Below the pieces are notes generated by a model. That model worked only from the letters and a program-made list of their open reading frames with translations, was not told the DNA's origin and ran no database searches. A stretch of DNA of 64,000 nucleotides, taken from Synechococcus sp. MIT S9220. Its GTDB lineage: Bacteria > Cyanobacteriota > Cyanobacteriia > PCC-6307 > Cyanobiaceae. Positions within the stretch are counted from its first letter, which is position 1; each line of letters opens with the position of its first letter. Positions 17,096 through 24,925 of this stretch are shown here, one piece after another. Made by a program: the position numbers and the translations under genes. Location: assembly GCF_014304815.1 (NCBI RefSeq), contig NZ_CP047958.1, positions 1,550,001-1,614,000 of the forward strand, in the 5' to 3' direction.

Positions 17096-18126
17096 CAACT
17101 TCTGGACCTCAACAAATCCGAAACAAAGACTGTCGACTTACTTGCCGTCTCAATCGTTTCCTCGGGACTTTGGGAAAAAGTTCTAAAATACAATCGTTCG
17201 AAGGCATTCCAATTTTTAAATCCATAATATTCAGCATTGTTTTTCATCGTGAAATAACGCAGACCTTTTGGAACATGTGAATTCAAATATGATTTTTTAA
17301 CTTGTTCAAGCCTGATACTCTTAATCAATTCGAGGATGCTCATATCAAAATTTGACCGGCACACCTCGCTCAATGACTTCTCTTCTGAATTCAGGAATTT
17401 TGTAATCTCCCCAATCCTCAAGGGAGGCAAGCCCAATCGATCTTCGTGCAACAACTTAACGAGATCCTCAATCAGATCAGTTTGGTCAGATCGTTCCGTG
17501 ATGAGATTTTCATGATCAGAAGATTCTTCAAGCGTTGCAATCGCCAGATCGTAAAAAGCCTGCCCACATTTCAGTCCAAACTCAAAATGCTGTTCAAACA
17601 GACGCCTTAATTGATGAGTGCACTCACTCTCAGTATCAATTCCGATGCACTCTTCCAAACGAGCATAAGCGTTATAGGCATTCATTTGATCAATCTGATC
17701 CTTTAATTTTTCCCACTTCAAGCTCATACAGCACAACACTGTATTAGCACCAACAATGTCCCAAGTATTGCCACCCGCTTTATTCAAGCGGTTGAATCCT
17801 GCAATACTTGGGCTGCGCATCTTATGGCCGCCGATAATTGTACTGGAAACCGACTTCGTATCTTGCCCTCTAATCCAGCAGAATGCCACTGAATTCTGAT
17901 TAGCATCCTCTTCGTAAAGCAACGTCTGATTCGACTTAAAGACCTCTAAGTGGACATTCTTAATTGGCGCGCAAATTGAACTTGTTAGAAGTTCTCCTTT
18001 ACTCAACTGAGTAACATTACAAGAGAAATTAGACTTTGAAAAATATTCAGCGTAATGGTTCTGGCAATGCATTTCCATGCCAAGCAAATCGCCAAACACA
18101 TATTCTTTTGCCTTTCTTGCCTTCAT
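17095..18126 (-). CDS. fciA: AraC-family regulator of chromatic acclimation (first of tandem pair, FciA-type)
   Basis: The 343-residue protein has an unknown N-terminal sensor domain and a C-terminal AraC-type HTH region (IGEITKFLNSEEKSLSEVCR, then NNAEYYGFKNWNAFERLYFR). The second HTH is preceded by a longer linker than in its partner. It is co-transcribed with the downstream paralogue through a TGATG junction. The ATG at 18126 (MKARKAKEYVFG) is chosen; a TTG at 18147 is an alternative. The coding DNA is clearly AT-richer than core genes in the window, as expected for a transferred island. In the known system these two proteins control the island genes. The A/B letter is inferred from order only. 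Confidence 0.75.
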   Translation of the reverse strand: MKARKAKEYVFGDLLGMEMHCQNHYAEYFSKSNFSCNVTQLSKGELLTSSICAPIKNVHLEVFKSNQTLLYEEDANQNSVAFCWIRGQDTKSVSSTIIGGHKMRSPSIAGFNRLNKAGGNTWDIVGANTVLCCMSLKWEKLKDQIDQMNAYNAYARLEECIGIDTESECTHQLRRLFEQHFEFGLKCGQAFYDLAIATLEESSDHENLITERSDQTDLIEDLVKLLHEDRLGLPPLRIGEITKFLNSEEKSLSEVCRSNFDMSILELIKSIRLEQVKKSYLNSHVPKGLRYFTMKNNAEYYGFKNWNAFERLYFRTFSQSPEETIETASKSTVFVSDLLRSRS

Positions 18127-18438
18127 GTCTAACCGTAAGCTATTCAAACAAATTTCATTGAGATAAATCTATAATGAAGATCTTGAATCGTCAATCATTG
18201 AGTCAACTTTGAAATCAAGCCAGAGCAAATAGAAGACGCGACCTCAGCAAGCAACCCATGCGTTACAGTTGTTAAGAACAGGGCTTTAGGAGAAAGGACG
18301 CTTGCAGACGATCTGAAGCCACAACGCAAGAGCAGAATTCATAAATGCGAACTGACGCCAGTAATAACTGTAATTTTACGATTAGCCATCCATTGGATTC
18401 GCTTTTCCAAGTAAAGATATAGAAGAAGCCATCATTCG

Positions 18439-18762
18439 ATGAGCAAGGCAGCATTACACGCTTTCATCGACAGAGCCAGAGCCGATCAATCGTTCAGAGA
18501 TCAATTGTCGGAGCTCGGGCCTCAAGAGATCATTGATTTTGCAGCTCAAAGCGGCTTTGTCTTTTCCGACGAAATCAAGGGTCGCTTTATCAATCGCTGG
18601 GCTGGTGTTTATTTCTGCCCACAGGCCATCGAAGTGGGCATTCTTTGCCCTGGGTTAGTGCCAGAAGGGTATAAAAACCTTATCCACTATGCACAATCAA
18701 CTTGCAGTTCATCTGAATTAAAAGAAGAAGAGCACGATTTCAGATCCGGCAAAAAATACTAA
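18439..18762 (+). CDS. Nif11-domain-like small protein next to the CA4 regulators
   Basis: The 107-residue protein starts MSKAALHAFIDRARADQSFR and continues through IIDFAAQSGFVFSDEIKGRF. This helix-turn-helix-turn pattern resembles the Nif11/nitrile-hydratase-leader domain (residues about 1-48). The remainder is not a typical peptide-natural-product core: it has three cysteines (YFCPQ, ILCPG, STCSS) and no double-glycine cleavage site. It is divergent from fciA across a 310-bp AT-rich gap. Some CA4 islands carry an uncharacterised accessory gene in such a position; whether this is that gene cannot be verified here. Function is unknown. Confidence 0.65.
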   Translation: MSKAALHAFIDRARADQSFRDQLSELGPQEIIDFAAQSGFVFSDEIKGRFINRWAGVYFCPQAIEVGILCPGLVPEGYKNLIHYAQSTCSSSELKEEEHDFRSGKKY

Positions 18763-18997
18763 ATAGCCGCATTCTTTAATAAGGCCCAGCGATACAATCT
18801 ATTCATTCATCACAAGCAGATCATTGCTAATGGTCTGCTTGTTCTGGTCGCTTGTTATTTAGACGAAAACCACAATTGCCATGTTCAAAGCGTTGAACTT
18901 CGCCGATTGCGAATACTGAAGTGCTCTTAAAGCTGTTGATTATGAGCCAAGCGCTGTCCTTGATGCTGCAGTGTCTTTCCTGAAGAACAAGCAGCAA

Positions 18998-19023
18998 AAA
19001 GCCCCCTCGTGAGAGGGGGCTTT
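18998..19023 (-). terminator. psbA Rho-independent terminator
   Basis: A perfect 11-bp stem (AAAGCCCCCTC / GAGGGGGCTTT) with a 4-nt loop is followed by a short T-run on the minus strand, 40 bp downstream of the psbA stop. A second 9-bp hairpin (GATTCAGCT / AGCTGAATC, 19026-19045) lies between it and the stop, giving a double hairpin suited to a very strongly transcribed gene. Confidence 0.85.
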
Positions 19024-19062
19024 CCGATTCAGCTAAAGCTGAATCTCTTGGAGACTTCAGCC

Positions 19063-20139
19063 TCAGCCGATCGCGGGAGCTTGCAGAGCCACAGGAGTGG
19101 ACTCAACAGCAGCCAGGTCGAGGGGGAAGTTGTGAGCGTTGCGCTCGTGCATGACTTCCATGCCGAGGTTGGCGCGGTTCAGCACATCAGCCCAGGTGTT
19201 CAGGACGCGGCCCTGACCATCAAGGATGGACTGGTTGAAGTTGAAACCGTTCAGGTTGAACGCCATGGTGCTGATGCCCATGGAGGTGAACCAGATGCCG
19301 ACAACGGGCCAGGCAGCCAGGAAGAAGTGCAGGCTACGGCTGTTGTTGAACGACGCGTATTGGAAGATCAGGCGACCGAAGTAACCGTGGGCAGCCACGA
19401 TGTTGTAGGTCTCTTCCTCTTGGCCGAACTTGTAGCCGTAGTTCTGGGACTCGCTCTCGGTTGTTTCACGAACCAAGGAGGAGGTCACCAGTGAACCGTG
19501 CATGGCGGAGAACAGTGAACCACCGAAGACGCCAGCCACACCAAGCATGTGGAAGGGGTGCATCAGGATGTTGTGCTCGGCCTGGAACACCAACATGAAG
19601 TTGAAGGTGCCGGAGATGCCCAGGGGCATGCCGTCAGAGAAGGAACCCTGACCGAAGGGGTACACCAGGAACACAGCGAAGGCTGCAGACAGCGGTGCGC
19701 TGTAAGCAACGCAGATCCAGGGGCGCATGCCGAGGCGGTAGGAGAGTTCCCACTGACGCCCCATGTAGGCGGAGATGCCGATCAGAAAGTGGAAGACAAC
19801 CAGCTGGTAAGGACCGCCGTTGTACAGCCACTCGTCGAGAGAGGCAGCTTCCCAGATGGGATAGAAGTGAAGGCCGATGGCATTCGAGGAGGGAACAACA
19901 GCACCAGAGATGATGTTGTTGCCGTAGATCAGGGAGCCAGCAACGGGCTCACGGATGCCGTCGATGTCGACCGCGGGAGCGGCGATGAAGGCGATGATGA
20001 AGCAGACGGTGGCTGCAAGCAGACAGGGAATCATCAGCACACCGAACCAACCCACATAAATGCGGTTATTGGTGTCGGTGACCCACTGACAGAAATTTTC
20101 CCAACTGCCGCGGCGCCCGCTGCGGATTGCAGTAGCCAT
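19063..20139 (-). CDS. psbA: Photosystem II D1 protein, D1:1-type
   Basis: This is the D1 reaction-centre core subunit in the thylakoid membrane, which binds P680, the Mn cluster and QB. The 358-residue sequence has all family hallmarks, including [18 protein letters not shown] and the C-terminal [20 protein letters not shown] followed by a short extension removed by CtpA processing. The residue corresponding to position 130 is Gln ([10 protein letters not shown]), which marks the D1:1 isoform used under moderate light rather than the Glu130 high-light D1:2 form. Other psbA copies are expected elsewhere. It is monocistronic, with a long leader and a double-hairpin terminator. Confidence 0.98.
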   Translation of the reverse strand: MATAIRSGRRGSWENFCQWVTDTNNRIYVGWFGVLMIPCLLAATVCFIIAFIAAPAVDIDGIREPVAGSLIYGNNIISGAVVPSSNAIGLHFYPIWEAASLDEWLYNGGPYQLVVFHFLIGISAYMGRQWELSYRLGMRPWICVAYSAPLSAAFAVFLVYPFGQGSFSDGMPLGISGTFNFMLVFQAEHNILMHPFHMLGVAGVFGGSLFSAMHGSLVTSSLVRETTESESQNYGYKFGQEEETYNIVAAHGYFGRLIFQYASFNNSRSLHFFLAAWPVVGIWFTSMGISTMAFNLNGFNFNQSILDGQGRVLNTWADVLNRANLGMEVMHERNAHNFPLDLAAVESTPVALQAPAIG

Positions 20140-20263
20140 GAAAGGAATGAGAACGGATTTGAACCAGGCCTTCCAATTGGTCGGACAAGATTCGAACCAA
20201 GGCTATGGACATGTCGACAGATGACCTGGCAATCACATCATTCGAGTCAACTCGCAGCATTCA

Positions 20264-20292
20264 TTCATGACGGCTTCATGAAGGCTTCATGA
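20264..20292. repeat. Three TTCATGA repeats with 11-bp spacing upstream of psbA
   Basis: TTCATGA begins at 20264, 20275 and 20286, exactly 11 bp apart. The last two copies lie inside the self-complementary 10-mer CTTCATGAAG. The array is about 125-153 bp upstream of the psbA ATG and inside the only gap that can hold its promoter. Helically phased short repeats of this kind are typical protein-binding sites; the factor is unknown. Confidence 0.5.
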
Positions 20293-20337
20293 AGAAGTCT
20301 GAAGCAATTCAGCTCGAGCCGATTGAGGTCGCCCAAA

Positions 20338-21648
20338 TCATGCGGGGGTGCAGCTGTTGCGTTCCTGAATCCATTCACGGGCCTGCTGGGCGAACCCAGC
20401 GAGGTTGAGGCGCTCCTGCTCTGCAGCACGTGCCACCAGCAGCGGAGCCTGTCGCTTCAGCTCCTCCAGATCGGGCTCAGCGACGCCGGCATTCAGAGCC
20501 ATCCAGTCGGCCATGGAAACGCCCACCACGCGGGTGAGGTAAGCAGCACTCAATCCCTGCATGGCACCTGCGGCGATCCAGCTGGCCCCATCAAGCTTGG
20601 CCAGCCCAAGCAGCGCCTGGCCGCTCAACTCCACAACACCCTGCGCCAAAGCGGCGCTGCCCAGCTGCCGGGCGACCACCTGCAGCACCTCGGGACTCCA
20701 TGGACAGCTCCAGATCGTGGCCATCTCCTTCACCATCAAGCCATTGCCCACGGCAACAGCCAACAGATCAACAGAAGGAACCGGTGAAGCGATGACAACG
20801 CCAGCGACAATCCACTGACTGCGCTGCAGCAGCAGGCGGAATCTCTCTCTTCGCAGCGTTTCAAGATCAGCTTGCCAGCGCCGATGCAGGTTGTTGAGCA
20901 AGCGTTGACGCGTGCCCTCTCGAACCCGTTCCGCACGCATCAGCTGTTGACGAACAGGCTGGAGCACACCTCGCAATTCGATGGCTTCACCAGACCAAGG
21001 AAGCAGGCACTGGTGCCATCGCTCCGGCAATTGACAGCGCAAAGCCTCCAGATGGTCTTCAGCAGACCTGTCAACTGAGGAGCGCAGCAGCAGCCAAACA
21101 GGGCGATCCGCAGGCAGCTGGTCCAACCAGAGCAGATCTGCAGCACGCAGAGGCAGGGGTAGCACATGCAACAGCACATCCAGCTCCTGCAGATCATCAG
21201 GCCAGCTCCAAGAAGTGGATGTCACCGGCAGGGGATTCGCCAGGCAGAGATCGAGCGAGGCCGCGCCCGCCAACGCTTGCTGCAACTGAACCGTGGCGGG
21301 CACACCGGATCCCTCAGTGGCCACCACACCCACACTGAGCGGGACATCAAAGCCTTCGATGCGCCGCAACTCCTTTTCCCGGGGAGCACGCAATCCCTGC
21401 AGTTCCAGCACCACCTCAAGCTCCTCGAACTGATTCAGCACCAGCTCGCAGCGCTCAATCCAACCTTTGAGGGATGCCGGCTCACGAAAACGGGGTTGCT
21501 TTGGAGGCCTGGACAACCACCACAGGCCTGCAACAGCAGCAACACCCAGCCCACCCCCAGGTACATGCACCACATCCGACAGCAGCCACTGACCGGTTCC
21601 GATCACGCCGACAGACAGCAGGACTCGCCTGATCACACCGGACGTCAT
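20338..21648 (-). CDS. DUF697-type membrane protein with degenerate GTPase-like domain
   Basis: The 436-residue protein starts with two hydrophobic stretches (residues about 7-45). A domain of about 200 residues follows that looks like an Era-type GTPase core without a P-loop: VGVVATEGSGVPATVQLQQAL stands where GxxxxGKS would be. The C-terminal DUF697-like membrane region contains ASPVPSVDLLAVAVGNGLMV and GVSMADWMALNAGVAEPDLEE. Cyanobacterial paralogues usually keep the P-loop; here it is lost, so GTP hydrolysis is unlikely. The ATG at 21648 is preferred over one 17 codons upstream. It lies upstream of psbA on the same strand but outside its terminated unit. Confidence 0.65.
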   Translation of the reverse strand: MTSGVIRRVLLSVGVIGTGQWLLSDVVHVPGGGLGVAAVAGLWWLSRPPKQPRFREPASLKGWIERCELVLNQFEELEVVLELQGLRAPREKELRRIEGFDVPLSVGVVATEGSGVPATVQLQQALAGAASLDLCLANPLPVTSTSWSWPDDLQELDVLLHVLPLPLRAADLLWLDQLPADRPVWLLLRSSVDRSAEDHLEALRCQLPERWHQCLLPWSGEAIELRGVLQPVRQQLMRAERVREGTRQRLLNNLHRRWQADLETLRRERFRLLLQRSQWIVAGVVIASPVPSVDLLAVAVGNGLMVKEMATIWSCPWSPEVLQVVARQLGSAALAQGVVELSGQALLGLAKLDGASWIAAGAMQGLSAAYLTRVVGVSMADWMALNAGVAEPDLEELKRQAPLLVARAAEQERLNLAGFAQQAREWIQERNSCTPA

Positions 21649-21933
21649 GGTTCCATCACCCAGTGATAGGGAGCGGATCAATTGGACCGGGAACTGCACT
21701 GGGATCCTCCAGATCTGGCCTTCTTAGCTCACCTCCAGTGATACAGCCCAGAGAATCCGCCGCCTGCAATCGATCAACAAGTCGACTTGCCTCGCTCACA
21801 GGAAACCGGCAAAGGGGGGCGAGCCGCTGGTGTCGACCGCAGGCGATCAGGTCAAAGCTGTTGGAAACGAATCAAGTCACTGTCAGAAGAGCGGTGATGC
21901 GTCACACTTGCGCCTGACTCCAGGCCCCAGGCC

Positions 21934-22464
21934 ATGACTGATTCCTACAGCGATTCCCGCCACCAGGGCGGACAGGGTGACAACGGCCGCGATGGCGGTC
22001 GTGGAGGCCGCGGAGGACGCGGCCAGGGCAACCGTGAGGGCGGTGGCTTCAGAATCAGGCTGAGCGACAACGAAATGCGCTCCGCACGTGCGCTGCAGGA
22101 GGCCTTAAATCTCCGCTCAACCGTTGCGGTACTCGGCTTTGCAGTGCGCACACTCGGCCAGATGCTCGAAGAGGGGAAGCTGGAAGAACTGGTGGCAGCG
22201 CAACGCGCCCAGGGCAACCAGGGCAACCGAGGCGGCGGCCGGCGTGATGATGACCGTGGCGGACGCCGTGACAATCGCGGAGACGGTGGTCGCGGATCAA
22301 GACCAGATCCCTTCGCGCGCCCTGCCAAACCCCAGCCCCCCGCTCCAGAGCCCGAGCCTGAAGAACCTGCCGAAACAGCAGAGGCTGCTGCTGAAGCCGA
22401 CTCAACTCCTGAACAAGCAGCAGGAGATGACAGCGCAAACCAGGACAGCACAACAGAGGCCTGA
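21934..22464 (+). CDS. RGG-rich protein with small helical core and acidic tail
   Basis: The 176-residue protein has three parts. Residues 1-38 are Gly/Arg-rich (GGRGGRGGRGQGNREGGG). Residues about 39-86 are folded and helical (FRIRLSDNEMRSARALQEAL, then TVAVLGFAVRTLGQMLEEG), resembling a ribbon-helix-helix fold. A second RGG/DDRGGRRD segment leads into a Pro/Glu/Ala-rich acidic tail. RGG boxes suggest nucleic-acid binding; the molecular role is unknown. It ends 3 bp before the trpS ATG, so translation is coupled to trpS. The opposite strand is also open over most of the gene because of the repetitive codons, but this is a shadow. Confidence 0.7.
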   Translation: MTDSYSDSRHQGGQGDNGRDGGRGGRGGRGQGNREGGGFRIRLSDNEMRSARALQEALNLRSTVAVLGFAVRTLGQMLEEGKLEELVAAQRAQGNQGNRGGGRRDDDRGGRRDNRGDGGRGSRPDPFARPAKPQPPAPEPEPEEPAETAEAAAEADSTPEQAAGDDSANQDSTTEA

Positions 22465-22467
22465 TTG

Positions 22468-23481
22468 ATGGGGCTGCCTCGTGTTCTTTCGGGCGTCCAG
22501 CCGACGGGCGCCCTTCATCTGGGCAACTGGCTGGGAGCGATCCGCAACTGGGTTGATCTTCAGAAGGATCACGACACGTTTTTCTGTGTCGTCGATCTCC
22601 ATGCCATCACGGTTCCTCACGATCCGGATCGCTTGGCCCAGGACACCCTCAGCACTGCAGCGCTGTATTTGGCCTGTGGACTGGATCCCGAGCGCTCCAC
22701 TGTTTTTGTTCAGAGCCAGGTCGCTGCCCACAGCGAGCTCTGCTGGCTACTGAACTGCGTCACGCCTCTGAATTGGCTGGAACGGATGATCCAGTTCAAG
22801 GAAAAGGCGGTCAAGCAAGGCGACAACGTGTCGGTGGGCTTGCTCGATTACCCCGTGCTGATGGCCGCCGACATCCTTTTATATGACGCAGACCTGGTTC
22901 CGGTCGGCGAAGACCAGAAGCAGCACCTGGAACTGGCCCGCGACATCGCACAACAGCGCATCAATGCCCGCTTCGGCAAAGCTGAGACCCCCGTACTCAA
23001 GGTTCCTAAACCACTGATCCTCAAGGAGGGCGCCAGGGTCATGAGCCTGACGGATGGCCGCAGCAAAATGAGCAAGAGCGATCCCAATGAAGGCAGTCGC
23101 ATCTCCCTGCTGGACCCTCCGGAGCTGATTGCCAAAAAAGTCAAACGGGCCAAAACAGACCCTGAGCGTGGCCTGGAATTTGACAATCCCGACCGTCCCG
23201 AAACCGACAACCTGCTTGGGCTCTACGCCATTCTCAGCGGCAAGGGGCGCGATGTCGTCGCTAAGGAGTGCACCGAGATGGGTTGGGGGCAGTTCAAACC
23301 CCTGCTGGCAGAAGCCACGATTGCCGCTCTTGAGCCGATTCAGGAGCGCTACCGCTTACTGATGGACGACCGCGCCCAGCTGGAAACGGTCCTACAAAAA
23401 GGACGCGAACGGGCCAGCGCCGTGGCTGACTCCACGGTCAGACGAACGCGGGATGCCATGGGATTCCTCAGCGCCAGCTGA
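22468..23481 (+). CDS. trpS: Tryptophanyl-tRNA synthetase
   Basis: This class I synthetase charges tRNA-Trp. The 337-residue length is normal. The HIGH-type motif is in PTGALHLGNWLGAIRNW (residues about 11-27), and the KMSKS loop is exact (GRSKMSKSDPNEG, about 192-204). A FCVVDLHAIT segment and PVGEDQKQHLEL complete the Trp/ATP pocket. The ATG at 22468 is chosen; a TTG at 22465 is directly upstream. It follows the RGG-protein gene by 3 bp. Confidence 0.97.
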   Translation: MGLPRVLSGVQPTGALHLGNWLGAIRNWVDLQKDHDTFFCVVDLHAITVPHDPDRLAQDTLSTAALYLACGLDPERSTVFVQSQVAAHSELCWLLNCVTPLNWLERMIQFKEKAVKQGDNVSVGLLDYPVLMAADILLYDADLVPVGEDQKQHLELARDIAQQRINARFGKAETPVLKVPKPLILKEGARVMSLTDGRSKMSKSDPNEGSRISLLDPPELIAKKVKRAKTDPERGLEFDNPDRPETDNLLGLYAILSGKGRDVVAKECTEMGWGQFKPLLAEATIAALEPIQERYRLLMDDRAQLETVLQKGRERASAVADSTVRRTRDAMGFLSAS

Positions 23482-23730
23482 TCAGTCCCAAAGCAATTAA
23501 AAAGCTTCGCTAATACTTAAAGCTCGATGAGAGCACCCAGCGCATCAAAGAGCACTCAGACAAGGGGTTGCACGCCACCAGGCCGGTCTCGCGAGTCCAG
23601 CGCCGAGATCTGGCTGAGTTTTTCTGCCTAGGCATATCAACAGCAACGCGTCAAGAGAGCGCATGGGGTCCTCGCCATCAAGCCATGCCATTGACGAGGG
23701 TGGCGACTCCTTTGTTCGGAGTTATCTCGG

Positions 23731-24444
23731 TTGCTGCATCGATTCACTCACCGGATCCAGCCCATTGCCCAGGCCGCGCCAAAGGTCCTCGGCCTTGGCG
23801 CCATCAGCGTCGGGCTGGCGCTTTCCGTGGGACAGAGCCTGCAGGCCGAGCGCTCTAGCGAACGCAATCAGCACAACCGGATGGTGGCTGAGGCTCTGAA
23901 GCCGCAGCGATCGCTGCACACCACGAGCGACAACATCAGCGCAGCGACCCTCTCCGGCCAACCCGCAGCGCATTACGCCATCACACCTGAACGTCGCGCA
24001 CTGCTCAACACCATCCGCTTTGCAGAAGGCACCTGGAAGGACGGCAAGGATCAGGGCTACCGCATCCTTTATGGGGGAGGTCAGTTTCAAGACCTCTCCC
24101 GCCACCCTGAACGTGTTGTAGTGAAGCGCTATTCCAGTGCCGCAGCAGGGGCCTATCAGTTCTTGCCAACCACCTGGCAGGAGGTGGCCAACAGGCTCGA
24201 CCTGCCCAGCTTCGCCCCAGAGCATCAAGACCAAGCAGCGCTGCATCTCGTCGAAAAGCGTGGCGCCTTGAAGGAGATTGACCGCAATGGTCTCACCAAA
24301 GCGGCAATGAATCGGCTCGCCCCGGAATGGGCTTCCTTTCCGACCCATGCCGGCCAAAGCGCCTATGGACAGCCCGTAAAAAGCCATGCCGAGCTGGTGG
24401 CCTTCTATATGACCAATCTGAGTCAGCTGCGCCAAAGCGCCTGA
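23731..24444 (+). CDS. Lambda-endolysin-like muramidase with N-terminal signal/anchor
   Basis: The 237-residue protein has an N-terminal hydrophobic segment (VLGLGAISVGLALSVGQSLQA, residues about 19-39) and a C-terminal domain of the lambda lysozyme (GH104, transglycosylase) type. Diagnostic segments are LLNTIRFAEGT with the catalytic Glu, GYRILYGGGQF, and SSAAAGAYQFLPTTWQEV. It should cut peptidoglycan in the periplasm. The start is TTG at 23731, with GGAG about 8 nt upstream; no ATG is available in frame before the hydrophobic region. No other phage genes are near, so it is a resident enzyme rather than part of a prophage. Confidence 0.8.
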   Translation: MLHRFTHRIQPIAQAAPKVLGLGAISVGLALSVGQSLQAERSSERNQHNRMVAEALKPQRSLHTTSDNISAATLSGQPAAHYAITPERRALLNTIRFAEGTWKDGKDQGYRILYGGGQFQDLSRHPERVVVKRYSSAAAGAYQFLPTTWQEVANRLDLPSFAPEHQDQAALHLVEKRGALKEIDRNGLTKAAMNRLAPEWASFPTHAGQSAYGQPVKSHAELVAFYMTNLSQLRQSA

Positions 24445-24507
24445 TAGCCAACCATCAATGATTCCGGGCTGCCCCGAAAGCAGCCCAGACAGCTCAAGCC
24501 CTGCGGC

Positions 24508-24819
24508 TCATCCGGAAGACCGCGAGACACGCGCCGAGAGAGCCCAAACCTCCATGACCAGTTGATGCCAGGGAGCCATCGCCTGCATCGAGACAGCGAC
24601 CGGTTCAGAGGAGGCCTGCAAGAGTGAGCGTGTCGCCGCGATCGAACGCTTTCCGTCGGCAAGACGTTCAGCCAACTCAAGACGATCACCTGCCGACAGG
24701 ACACCGTCAGGACATTGCTCAAGTATTACTTGCCCCCTGGTAAACCAGTGGTCGAAATCAGCTAGCAACGAAGCAAGAAGTGACGCGAGCAAGTCACCAC
24801 CTTCACGATCAGAGGGCAA
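24508..24819 (-). CDS. DUF2605 family protein
   Basis: The 103-residue protein matches my memory of the cyanobacterial DUF2605 family. It has LLASLLADFDHWFTRGQVIL near the N-terminus, then LAERLADGKRSIAATRSLL, and the C-terminal signature APWHQLVMEVWALSARV. The role of the family is unknown. It is convergent with the muramidase gene and divergent from thrS. Confidence 0.75.
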   Translation of the reverse strand: MPSDREGGDLLASLLASLLADFDHWFTRGQVILEQCPDGVLSAGDRLELAERLADGKRSIAATRSLLQASSEPVAVSMQAMAPWHQLVMEVWALSARVSRSSG

Positions 24820-24925
24820 GTGAAACGAGCCTCGCTTTTTTGCGAGCGTACATCCACTAATAGGATGTCCGTGGCTTGCCAGCTGTGGCAGTAGCCATCG
24901 ATCAGATCTCAGGACTCACGCCTCC

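Noticed and set aside
20160-20215. tRNA-like T-loop sequences (GGTTCGAATC and GGTTCAAATC on the minus strand)
   Set aside because: The flanking bases do not form a T-stem or acceptor stem, and the location is the psbA leader.
21945-22453. Long minus-strand frames opposite the RGG-rich gene
   Set aside because: They arise from the repetitive codons of the plus-strand gene; the products are Pro/Ser/Arg low-complexity sequences without start context.
23731-24444. Prophage signal from the lambda-lysozyme-like gene
   Set aside because: No other phage genes, integrase or attachment-site repeats are nearby; the product has its own membrane signal and fits a resident cell-wall enzyme.
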